DNA of 64,000 nt from Sphingomonas sp. Lineage in GTDB: Bacteria > Pseudomonadota > Alphaproteobacteria > Sphingomonadales > Sphingomonadaceae. Made by a program: the position numbers and the translations under genes. Every line of letters starts with the position of its first letter. Within the stretch, counting starts at the first letter, position 1. A model generated the notes under the pieces. That model made no database searches. It was given only the letters and a program-made list of their open reading frames with translations, and was not told where the DNA came from. Shown here piece by piece: positions 37,530 to 45,240 of this stretch. The stretch is from NCBI RefSeq assembly GCF_019746665.1, contig NZ_JAIERS010000020.1, forward strand, positions 94,578 through 158,577. The letters run 5' to 3'.

Positions 37530-39148
37530 GTCTGGCCGATCTTGGCCTCGCGCTGCGGCTGGTCGCGGCGGTGCCGGGGCTGGGCGGGATGCGGGTGAGC
37601 GGCGCGGGGCCGCTGGCCCAGGCGATCGAAGCGGCGCTCGCGACCGCGCTCGACGGCGCGCCGCTGCGCCGGGTGCCGAGCCATGCCGATGGGGCGGCGC
37701 TCGCGGGTGGGCTCGATCTCGCCGCGACGCTCGCCGCCGGGCGTCCGGTGACGACGCCCGGGCTGATCGCGGCGACGGCGGGCGGGGTGCTGGTGGTGCC
37801 GGGCGCCGAACGGCTCGATCCCGGTGCGGCAGCGCTGCTGGCGGCGGCGCTCGATGAGGGCAAGGTGCGGCTGCTGCTGTTCGACGAGGGCGAGGCGGAC
37901 GCGGTGCCCGCGCTCACCGAGCGATTGGGGCTATGGCTCGATCTGCGCGGGCTGGTGCTGGGCGCGGGTGACGCCGGGCTGATCGAGGCGCCCGCGCGGC
38001 TGCTGATCGGCGCGGTGCCGGCGAAGGGCGCGGCGATCGACGCGGCGAGCACGATCGAGGCGCTGGCCGAGGCGACGCTCGCGCTCGGGATCGACAGCGC
38101 CCGCGCGGCCCAGTTCGCCTTGCGGGCAGCGCGCGGGGCGGCGGCGCTTGTCGGGCGCGCGGGGCTCGATACTGGCGATCTGGCGCTCGCCGCGCGACTG
38201 GTGCTGGCACCGCGCGCGACCCGCCTCCCCCAAGAGGCGAGCCCGCCCGCGCCGCCGCCGAGCGAGGCTCCAAGCGATGCCCGCGAACTCCGCGCCCAAC
38301 CACCGCAGGAGATGATCGTCGACGCCGCCCGCGCGGCGCTGCCGCCTGATATTCTGGCGCGGCTCGCCGCCGGTTTGGCGCGGGTACGGAGCGCGCGGGT
38401 TGGAAAGGGGGCGCGGCAACGGGCGCCGCGCCACGGTCGCCCGGTCGGAGCGCGCGCGGGACTGCCCGGGAGCGCGCGGCGGCTCGCTTTGATTGAAACA
38501 CTGCGCGCGGCGGCGCCCTGGCAGCGGCTTCGCGTTGCCCCGGCGGGGCGTTTGGCGATCCGTCGCGACGATCTGCGGGTGCGGCGGTTGAAGAGCCGGC
38601 AGGAAGCGCTGACGATCGTCGCGGTCGATGCCTCGGGCTCGGCGGCGCTCGCGCGGCTGGCGGAGGCCAAGGGCGCGGTCGAGCTGCTGCTTGCCCAGGC
38701 CTATGTGAAGCGCGCCCAGGTAGCGCTCATCGCCTTCCGAGGGCGCGAGGCGGCGCTGCTGCTGCCGCCGACCCGCTCGCTCGCCCGCGCCCGGCGCGAA
38801 CTGGCCGAACTGCCCGGCGGTGGCGGCACCCCGGTCGCCGCCGGGCTCACCGCCGCGCGCGAGTTGGCGGAAGGCGCGGCCCGGCGCGGGCGCACGCCCT
38901 ATCTGGTGGTGCTCTCCGATGGGCGCGCCAATGTCGCCGTGGACGGCTCCCCCGATCGTGCCCGTGCCGAGGAGGAGGCGCTCGCCGCCGCGCGCGCGCT
39001 CGCCGAAGCCGGGGTGGCGAGCGCCTTCATCGACATCTCGCCCCGGCCCCGGCCCGAAGGCGCGCGGCTGGCGGCGGCGATGCACGCCCGCTACCTGCCG
39101 CTGCCCCGCGCCGATGCGCACGCGGTCCACGCCGCGCTCGTCCGCTGA
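37526..39148 (+). CDS. bchD: Magnesium chelatase subunit D
   Basis: A 540-aa protein. The N-terminal AAA-like part lacks a Walker A loop (TPGLIAATAGGVLVVPGAERL is the equivalent segment), as expected for BchD. A Pro/Ala-rich acidic linker near residues 230-255 (EASPPAPPPSEAPSDAREL) is followed by a basic stretch and a von Willebrand A domain. Its MIDAS motif is VAVDASGSAALARL, with a further conserved segment GGGGTPVAAGLTAARELA. It bridges BchI hexamers and the BchH catalytic subunit. Overlaps bchI by 4 and bchO by 1 base. Confidence 0.92.
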   Translation: MSLADLGLALRLVAAVPGLGGMRVSGAGPLAQAIEAALATALDGAPLRRVPSHADGAALAGGLDLAATLAAGRPVTTPGLIAATAGGVLVVPGAERLDPGAAALLAAALDEGKVRLLLFDEGEADAVPALTERLGLWLDLRGLVLGAGDAGLIEAPARLLIGAVPAKGAAIDAASTIEALAEATLALGIDSARAAQFALRAARGAAALVGRAGLDTGDLALAARLVLAPRATRLPQEASPPAPPPSEAPSDARELRAQPPQEMIVDAARAALPPDILARLAAGLARVRSARVGKGARQRAPRHGRPVGARAGLPGSARRLALIETLRAAAPWQRLRVAPAGRLAIRRDDLRVRRLKSRQEALTIVAVDASGSAALARLAEAKGAVELLLAQAYVKRAQVALIAFRGREAALLLPPTRSLARARRELAELPGGGGTPVAAGLTAARELAEGAARRGRTPYLVVLSDGRANVAVDGSPDRARAEEEALAAARALAEAGVASAFIDISPRPRPEGARLAAAMHARYLPLPRADAHAVHAALVR

Positions 39149-40038
39149 TGCTCGCCGACAAGCCGCGCTGGGAGGTTGAAGGCCGCGCCTGGCCCCTGCG
39201 CGAGGCGAGCCGCTTCGTCGAGACCGACCGGCTGCGCTGGCATGTCCAGCAACTGGGGCGGGGGCCGGTGGTGCTGCTGCTCCACGGCACGGGTGCGGCG
39301 ACGCATAGCTGGCGGGGCCTTGCGCCGCTGCTCGCGGAGCGTTTCACCGTGGTCGCCCCCGATCTGCCCGGGCACGGCTTCACCCAGGGGCGACCGACGG
39401 GCGGGCTCGCCATGCCGGCGATGGCGCGCGCGGTGGGCGCCCTGTGCGCCAAGCTCGATCTCGCCCCCACGTTGATCGTCGGCCATTCGGCGGGTGCGGC
39501 GACGGCGTGCCGGATGGTGCTTGATGGCTTCGCGGCACCGGCGGGCGTGGTGGCGTTGAACGGCGCGCTGCTGCCCTTTCCCGGGCTCGCGGCGAAGCTG
39601 TTTCCGGGGCTCGCGCGGCTGTTGTTCGTCAACCCGTTCGCGCCGCACCTCTTCGCCGGCTGGGCGCGCCAGCCAGGGGAGGTGGCACGCTTCCTGAAGC
39701 GCTCGACCGGCTCGACGATCGACCGCGACGGGCTCGATGCTTATGCTACTCTCTTCGGCACCGCCGGGCATTGCGCCGGGGCGATCACGATGATGGCCGA
39801 TTGGGATCTGGAAAGCCTGGCGCGTGATCTGCCTCGCCTCGCGGCGCCGCTGCTGCTGCTCCATGGCGGCGCCGATCCGATGGTGCCGGCAAGTGTTTCG
39901 GAGCGGGTGGCAGCGATGGTGCCGGGCGCGCGGTTCGATACGCTGAGCGGGCTCGGCCACCTGGCGCATGAGGAAGCGCCCGAGGCGGTTGCTGTGTGGA
40001 TCGGCGCTTTCGCCGATGCGCTCAAGGTCACCGGCTGA
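39148..40038 (+). CDS. bchO: Alpha/beta hydrolase BchO (bacteriochlorophyll-associated)
   Basis: A 296-aa alpha/beta-hydrolase. Oxyanion region LLLHGTGAATHSWRGLAPLL, nucleophile elbow VGHSAGAATACRM, acid region HGGADPMVPASV and catalytic His in LSGLGHLAHEEAPE. The position after bchI-bchD in one overlapping unit identifies it as BchO, a putative magnesium-chelatase accessory protein of unclear reaction. It converges on the radical SAM gene with a 5-bp gap. Confidence 0.9.
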   Translation: MLADKPRWEVEGRAWPLREASRFVETDRLRWHVQQLGRGPVVLLLHGTGAATHSWRGLAPLLAERFTVVAPDLPGHGFTQGRPTGGLAMPAMARAVGALCAKLDLAPTLIVGHSAGAATACRMVLDGFAAPAGVVALNGALLPFPGLAAKLFPGLARLLFVNPFAPHLFAGWARQPGEVARFLKRSTGSTIDRDGLDAYATLFGTAGHCAGAITMMADWDLESLARDLPRLAAPLLLLHGGADPMVPASVSERVAAMVPGARFDTLSGLGHLAHEEAPEAVAVWIGAFADALKVTG

Positions 40039-40043
40039 AGGCT

Positions 40044-41123
40044 TTAGAAAAGCTCCCCCTGGGCGCCGCGTGGTGGCCTGAACAAATCGCTGCGCACGCG
40101 CATCCGCTCGCGGTTCAGACCGTGCTTGCGGCAAGCGATCTGGAAACGGGTGCGGAGTAGCTCGGCCCAGGGGCCGCTGCCGCGCATCCGGGTGAAGAAA
40201 TTGGGGTCGTTCTCGCGCCCCTCGCGGATCGAGCGGATCACGCTCATCACCTTGCCCGCGCGGTCGGGGAAATGTTCCTCCAGCCACGCCTTGAACAGCG
40301 GCGCGACCTCGTGCGGCAGCCGCACCGGCAGGAAGAAGGCGGCACGAGCGCCGGCCCTCGCCGCCGCTTCGAGCAGCGCCTCCATCTCATGGTCGTTGAT
40401 CGCAGGGATGACGGGCGCAAGCGACACATAGACCGGCACCCCCGCCGCCGCGAGCGCCTCCACCGCCTTCAGTCGCCGCGCGGGCGTTGGCGCGCGCGGC
40501 TCCAGCGCCATCGCGAGCTTTGGATCGAGCGTGGTGATCGAGAGCGCCACCGCCGCCAGCCCTTGCGCGGCCATCGGTGCCAGCAGGTCAAGGTCGCGCA
40601 CGACGCGGTCGGACTTGGTGGTGATGGTCAGCGGATGCCGGCATTCGGCGAGCACCTCCAACACGCTCCGGGTGATGCGCCAGTCGCGCTCGATCGGCTG
40701 ATAAGGATCGGTGTTGGTGCCAAGGCCGATCGGCGCGCAGACATAGCCCGGCTTGGCAAGCTCGGCGCGGAGCAGTTCGGCGGCCCGGGGCTTGGCGAAC
40801 AACCGTGTCTCGAAATCGAGCCCGGGGGAAAGATCGTGGAACGCATGGGTGGGCCGCGCGAAACAATAGATGCAGCCATGTTCGCAGCCCCGCACTGTGT
40901 TGATACTCCGGTCGAAACCGATGTCAGGGCTTGAATTATAAGAGATAATCTTCCTTGCGCGTTCGATTGTGACTGTCGTTTTCGGGCGTTCGGCTTTGCC
41001 CTCCCACAGGTCCTTATAGTCCAAGAAGTCGCCATCGGGTTCACGCTCCAAGGTGTTGAAGCGATTGCTCGTGCGGTTGATCGTCGCACCGCGACCGGGG
41101 ATGGTTTTGCTGGGTTGAACCAT
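40044..41123 (-). CDS. PA0069-family radical SAM protein, hybrid of chromosomal and element-borne parts
   Basis: A 359-aa protein. The radical SAM cluster motif is RGCEHGCIYCFARPTHAF (CxxxCxxC). RGATINRTSNRF at the N-terminus and MSVIRSIREGRENDPNFFTRMRGSGPW near the C-terminus are family blocks. The coding region is a hybrid. Codons downstream of about 40885 are GC-rich chromosomal DNA; the first 79 codons (MVQPSKTIPGRG to RSINTVRGC) differ in base use and belong to the integrated element. The original first part (54387-54614) is homologous, sharing RGAT-x-N, RF, DGD, LD, VT-x-E, SPD, FDRSIN and RGC at the same spacing. No good Shine-Dalgarno is seen; TATATT lies close upstream, so a near-leaderless message is possible. 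Confidence 0.85.
   Translation of the reverse strand: MVQPSKTIPGRGATINRTSNRFNTLEREPDGDFLDYKDLWEGKAERPKTTVTIERARKIISYNSSPDIGFDRSINTVRGCEHGCIYCFARPTHAFHDLSPGLDFETRLFAKPRAAELLRAELAKPGYVCAPIGLGTNTDPYQPIERDWRITRSVLEVLAECRHPLTITTKSDRVVRDLDLLAPMAAQGLAAVALSITTLDPKLAMALEPRAPTPARRLKAVEALAAAGVPVYVSLAPVIPAINDHEMEALLEAAARAGARAAFFLPVRLPHEVAPLFKAWLEEHFPDRAGKVMSVIRSIREGRENDPNFFTRMRGSGPWAELLRTRFQIACRKHGLNRERMRVRSDLFRPPRGAQGELF
40882..40902. other. Left attachment junction (attL)
   Basis: Core TCGCAGCC (40882-40889) followed by the element arm CACTGTGTTG (40893-40902). The arm is nearly the inverse of CAACAGTG at the other junction, as expected for the two halves of an attP. Confidence 0.65.
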
Positions 41124-41368
41124 TTTACGAATATAGCACGAGGAGAACGTAGGGGGAACATGATGGCGCACCAATTTTATGCTTGCGTTTTCGGCAAGCG
41201 TCTGAAATAGGGCGCCCACAACGAGCCGAAGCGGCTGATGCCGTGTCACCTTGCTCGTCGGCAGATCGACCTCGCGAATACGCACCTCGGATGGCAGGAT
41301 AGCTGCGTCTGAAGTCGTATCGCGACACCCAATGGCTTGGGTCGGGCTGTTCGACGATAGGTGCTAAG

Positions 41369-43075
41369 TTGGTTAACTCTCAGAATAATTCCACCGTTCA
41401 TGGTTCTTCGCTGGCGAGCGCCAGCGCGCTTGCGATCATTGCCGCGACCGGACCGGAGAAGCCGGTGCCGCTCACGGCGACCGACGAGGCGGAGCTTCTC
41501 CGACTTCAGGGGCAGCTTCGCGGCGTCGAGGCACGCGAAGGCCGCGCGGTCAAAGGGCGCGCGCTGCTGGTGCGTGGCCAATATCGTTTTATTCGCAAGC
41601 ACGGTGCAATTTCGCTGACGCATTACGCCAAGGGCATCGGCTATGAATATGAGGCCGCCAGCCTCATCTATCATGTGCCGGCGCAGCTTCTGCTCAACAA
41701 GAATGTCAGCGCCGCATCGGATAGCGAAAAGGAGGCGCTGCGGAACGAGGCGGCGCAGCTTGCTCGTGCCATCGCGGCGATGGAGCAGCGCCACAAGGAC
41801 CATGATGGCCTGACGGAAGACCAGTTCGTCGCCTGGTACGAGAGCATGGGCCACATCAGCGGCCTTGCTCAAAAGTATCTCGAAATTCGGCGCGCTGCGA
41901 AGGCGCCAAAGCCCGGCGTTACCAAGGTCGAAACGCCCGCCGTGAAAACTCCGGAGGAGCAGGTCTCCGAGATGTTCGACAACCCGGCTGCCTTCGAAAT
42001 CGACGCGGTTGGCGGCATCGCATCGGGCAGGGAGGGCGTGCTGATCTACCGGCAGGAGGGCGACAAGATGCGCCTGATCCCGCTGACGACGAACAAGGCG
42101 ACCATCATCGGCTTGGCCGGCTATGCGCCATGTCCGCTAGCGGCTATCCCCGCCGATCTCTGCTTCTATCGTGAGACGTTGGTGGCGGCCGACGCCTTCG
42201 TGCCCGACGAGATGAGCGACATCCCCCTCGAGGACGTGCCGGAGGGCGATGTCGCGAACCCCAGCTACGACATGAAGCCGGCGAACGGCATGTATCTGGT
42301 CGAGCGCGACCGTTTCAGCATCGCCCACGCCCGCCGCGATGACGGCCTGATCGTCGAGATCATCCCGTCCATCGACCTCGGCTACTCGATGAAGGGCGAA
42401 TGCTTCATCGACAATTTCACCCGGCACCGACTTGGTGACGCCTTGCTGGGTGAAGCGGATGCGGCGCAGTTCGGCCTGAACCCGGTGGACGGTCGCGCCG
42501 CGCCGGTTGCGATTGCCGGCCAGACCAAGACCGTGACCTTCACGAACAAGGCTGGACGCTCGATCAACCTGATCATCAAGCCGCGCCATATCCGCTCGAT
42601 CTGGACCTATCGGGTCAGCCCTGCATTCGCGCCCGTGGCATCTGCGATCATGTCGCCCGACGGGGTGGCGGCGTTCGACGGCACCTTCATGAAGGTGCTG
42701 CTCAGGAAGCAGAAGGATCGTGCCATCACGATCACGGTCGGGCGGAAGGGCATCGGCTTCGCCAACGGCAAAGCCGCCGCTGCGCCGTTCGAAGCGGAAG
42801 TGCAGGGAACGGCCAAGGTTCAGGTCATGCTCGATGACCTGCGCCGTGCGATGGTCGGGCTGCTGGCCCTGCCGATGAAGGGCGACCTGACATGGCGGCT
42901 CGATCCGAACGGCCTGCTGCTCATCGAGGCGGCGACCGACGTGGCGACCTATCGGGTGTTCGTCCAGACGCTCGAACCGAACCGCGAGCAGCCGACACGA
43001 TCGCGCGCGCTGCGCGAGCGGGTCGAGAGCCTGCCGAAGATGGACGCGCCGGCCGAGACCGCTGCCGCCGCCTGA
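41369..43075 (+). CDS. Unknown 568-aa protein paired with the TGT/DpdA-like gene
   Basis: I do not recognise a family. Residues about 50-170 are helical and charged (QLRGVEAREGRAVKGRALLVRGQYRFIR); residues 200-400 are mixed and acidic. The C-terminal 150 residues are beta-rich, with VQVMLDDLRRAMVGLLALP followed by LTWRLDPNGLLLIEAATDVATYRVFVQTL, a strand pattern reminiscent of sliding-clamp domains, which is only an impression. The start TTG at 41369 has AGGTG upstream. It is 62 bp upstream of the TGT-like gene on the same strand, with a structured intercistronic region, so they are likely one functional unit. Confidence 0.65.
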   Translation: MVNSQNNSTVHGSSLASASALAIIAATGPEKPVPLTATDEAELLRLQGQLRGVEAREGRAVKGRALLVRGQYRFIRKHGAISLTHYAKGIGYEYEAASLIYHVPAQLLLNKNVSAASDSEKEALRNEAAQLARAIAAMEQRHKDHDGLTEDQFVAWYESMGHISGLAQKYLEIRRAAKAPKPGVTKVETPAVKTPEEQVSEMFDNPAAFEIDAVGGIASGREGVLIYRQEGDKMRLIPLTTNKATIIGLAGYAPCPLAAIPADLCFYRETLVAADAFVPDEMSDIPLEDVPEGDVANPSYDMKPANGMYLVERDRFSIAHARRDDGLIVEIIPSIDLGYSMKGECFIDNFTRHRLGDALLGEADAAQFGLNPVDGRAAPVAIAGQTKTVTFTNKAGRSINLIIKPRHIRSIWTYRVSPAFAPVASAIMSPDGVAAFDGTFMKVLLRKQKDRAITITVGRKGIGFANGKAAAAPFEAEVQGTAKVQVMLDDLRRAMVGLLALPMKGDLTWRLDPNGLLLIEAATDVATYRVFVQTLEPNREQPTRSRALRERVESLPKMDAPAETAAAA

Positions 43076-43082
43076 TATGATA

Positions 43083-43131
43083 ATCACGCCCATGTGAGAA
43101 ATTACATGGGCGTGATCCTCACACAAGGATC
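43083..43131 (+). promoter_or_regulatory. Overlapping alternative hairpins before the TGT/DpdA-like gene
   Basis: Stem 1: a perfect 13-bp stem, ATCACGCCCATGT (43083-43095) with ACATGGGCGTGAT (43104-43116), loop of 8. Stem 2: GATCCT (43114-43119) with AGGATC (43126-43131), which covers the Shine-Dalgarno AAGGAT of the gene starting at 43138. The stems share bases 43114-43116, so they compete at their junction. Confidence 0.6.
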
Positions 43132-43137
43132 ACCCGC

Positions 43138-44400
43138 ATGAACCGCGACTTTTCCTCGCGCGCGAAGAACCGCGCACGCTACCTCTTCGCCGGCCAGACA
43201 TCGACCCACGCGACACCCCATCGGGACGCAAGCCAGCTTCGCCCCGGCGGAATGCCGGACGGCGTGGCCTCACCGTCCGATCTCGACTTCATGGACCGCC
43301 GCAACCCGTTCTTCTTCTCCGACCGGGCACTCCACTCGGCGGGACAGTATATCGGGCGGACCACGCCGCTGCCGGTCGGCACCTTCACCAAGCGTCCCGG
43401 CAATACCATCCTGTTCGACAGCGGCGGCCTTCAGTTCGGGCGCGATCCGAAACATTGGCGAGGCGACGCATCGCGCGCATGGGTGCTGCCATTCCTCGAA
43501 GCCAATGCCGACGAAGCGATCACGCTGGACGTGCCCACCCGCGTCATCACGCCGGGGATGTTGCCCTTCGACAGCTTCACGACGGCACTGGCGACGACTG
43601 TGGATAACAACCGCTATTTCGCCCGCCATCGCTCGGCGAATGTGCGCTTTCTGTCCGTCCTGCAAGGCGAGACGAGTGCCGATGCCGTGGCATGGTATGA
43701 TGCGGTGAAGGTCCAGCCGTTCGAGGGCTGGGCGTTCGGCGGCACGATGCGAACCGACTATATCCACGTTACGGCCATGATGCTGCGCCTGATCGCGGAC
43801 GGATTGCTGACGCCGGAGCGCAACCGCTTCCACTTCCTCGGCGTCGGCACGCTGACCCATGCGGTCATGCTGAGCGCGCTCCAGCAGGCTTTGCGCGAGC
43901 ATCTGGACGATGACGATCTGCTCATCACCTTCGACACCAGCTCGCCGTCGCATCTGGCGACCAACGGCAAGATCTACGGCTATCCGAACATCTCGCCCAC
44001 CTCCTTCGCCATGTCGATCCTCAGGCCGCCGGCCGATCCGGTTCATAAGGATTGGCGCACGCCCTTCCCGGTGACGAGCAGCCGGATCGCGGAGCGGTTG
44101 CTGGTCAGCGATCTGTGCGTCCCTGCTTTCACCCGGCAATCGGGCTGGGACGCGCTGGGGCATGAGATCGTGGTCAACCACAACCACGAGAGCCTGCTGC
44201 GCGGGATCGACGACGCGAACGCCCACATGGAGATGCCGAGCGCGTGGTCGAGCGAGCTTGCGCCCGACACTATCATCAAGGCGTATCGGGCCTTGCGGAC
44301 GATGTTCCGCTATTCCGATCCGCTCGCGCATCTCCGCCGCCAGAAGGCCGCTTTCGCGAAAATCGGAGGCGGGAAGGCCAGGGAGGGTGAGGACGAATAA
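43138..44400 (+). CDS. tRNA-guanine transglycosylase-like / DpdA-like protein
   Basis: A 420-aa protein with the landmarks of the TGT TIM barrel in order: DSGGLQF (residues 94-100, like DSGGFQ of TGT), LDVPTR (about 130-135), SVLQGETS (Q176), WAFGG (about 198-202), HFLGVGT (232-238), then FDTSSPSHLATNGKIY with D266 where archaeal TGT and DpdA have the nucleophile D in an Asp-Ser-Ser context. The zinc site is reduced (one Cys in SDLCVPAFTRQ, then VNHNHES). DpdA proteins put 7-deazaguanines into DNA. Given its place in a mobile element and divergence from housekeeping tgt, DNA modification is more likely than tRNA, but no preQ0 genes are nearby. Confidence 0.72.
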   Translation: MNRDFSSRAKNRARYLFAGQTSTHATPHRDASQLRPGGMPDGVASPSDLDFMDRRNPFFFSDRALHSAGQYIGRTTPLPVGTFTKRPGNTILFDSGGLQFGRDPKHWRGDASRAWVLPFLEANADEAITLDVPTRVITPGMLPFDSFTTALATTVDNNRYFARHRSANVRFLSVLQGETSADAVAWYDAVKVQPFEGWAFGGTMRTDYIHVTAMMLRLIADGLLTPERNRFHFLGVGTLTHAVMLSALQQALREHLDDDDLLITFDTSSPSHLATNGKIYGYPNISPTSFAMSILRPPADPVHKDWRTPFPVTSSRIAERLLVSDLCVPAFTRQSGWDALGHEIVVNHNHESLLRGIDDANAHMEMPSAWSSELAPDTIIKAYRALRTMFRYSDPLAHLRRQKAAFAKIGGGKAREGEDE

Positions 44401-44406
44401 TCGGCC

Positions 44407-44961
44407 CTATGCCGCAGCGGCCTTGGTCATGTGGCGATAGACGCTGGCGCGGCCCACGCCCATCTCGCGGGCAATGGCGGCGGGGGCCATCCCCGCCGCC
44501 ATAAGCGTTTCGATCCGGGCGGTGTCGATGTTGGGCTTGCGACCGCGATACACGCCCTTGGCCTTGGCGCGCTCGATCCCGTCGCGCTGGCGGTCGCGGC
44601 GAATGTCAGCCTCGAACTCGGCCACCGCACCGAGGATCGATAAGGTGAGTTTGCCGGTGCTGGTGGTGGTGTCGATGCCGGATTGCTGGAGGACGCGGAA
44701 GCCGCAGCCCTTCGCCGTTAGCCGCTCGATCAGCCGGTGAAGGTCCACCACCGATCGGGCGAGACGATCCAGCCGGGTCACGGCCAGCACGTCGCCCTCG
44801 CGCACGAAATCCATGGCATCGGCCAGCGCATCGCGTCCCTCGACGGTTCGCCCGCTGCGCTTCTCGGCGAAGATCTTCTCGCAGCCGGCCGCCTCAAGCT
44901 GCTCGTGCTGGACTTCAAGGCTCTGGCTGCTGGAACTGACGCGCGCGTAACCGACGATCAT
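44407..44961 (-). CDS. Serine resolvase/invertase family recombinase
   Basis: A 184-aa small serine recombinase. The catalytic Ser is in MIVGYARVSSSSQSLEVQ, then the arginine block GDVLAVTRLDRLARSVVDL, the E-helix ILGAVAEFEADIRRDRQRDGI, and a C-terminal HTH (APAAIAREMGVGRASVYRHM). AGGAGGTGCC precedes the ATG. It probably resolves dimers or cointegrates of the element, acting at the repeats just upstream. It is convergent with the TGT-like gene. Confidence 0.9.
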   Translation of the reverse strand: MIVGYARVSSSSQSLEVQHEQLEAAGCEKIFAEKRSGRTVEGRDALADAMDFVREGDVLAVTRLDRLARSVVDLHRLIERLTAKGCGFRVLQQSGIDTTTSTGKLTLSILGAVAEFEADIRRDRQRDGIERAKAKGVYRGRKPNIDTARIETLMAAGMAPAAIAREMGVGRASVYRHMTKAAAA

Positions 44962-44970
44962 GGCACCTCC

Positions 44971-45067
44971 TGTCTCGGATAGGTTCAGACCCTCATCGCC
45001 AAGTGTCTCGAAAGCCCTGCGTCAACCGAAACAAGACGCCCGCCCGCGTCTCGGCGAGGTGTCTCGG
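44971..45067. promoter_or_regulatory. Possible res site of the resolvase
   Basis: Four copies of a (T/C)GTCTCG motif at 44971, 45004, 45047 and 45060 in the 279-bp gap upstream of the resolvase. Spaced motifs beside a resolvase gene are the usual form of res sites. Confidence 0.45.
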
Positions 45068-45240
45068 ACGAGTAAACCCAAACAAGAGGGTATGCGATGC
45101 TGCCCTCCAACATGCCTGCGTGTGGCCTGAGCGTGGATAGGGCCGCTTTGGACACATTCCGATGATCGCAGTTGAAGGAACAAGTTTTTTATGCTCGGTC
45201 GCGAGTTCTCGCGGGTGTTGGGACCGGAAAGGGATTGTCG

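Noticed and set aside
41159..41211. Short plus-strand ORF MMAHQFYACVFGKRLK with GGGGGAA upstream
   Set aside because: It has a fair ribosome-binding site but only 16-17 codons, no hydrophobic or conserved pattern, and lies in the leader of the divergent radical SAM gene.
41123..41285. 54-codon N-terminal extension of the radical SAM gene
   Set aside because: Homologues start near the RGATxN block and the truncated chromosomal copy begins MPDRLRPVRGAT, so the start at 41123 fits.
43138..44400. Housekeeping tRNA-guanine transglycosylase (tgt)
   Set aside because: The zinc ligands CxCxxC are not complete, the nucleophile context differs, and the gene lies on a mobile element, so it is not called tgt.
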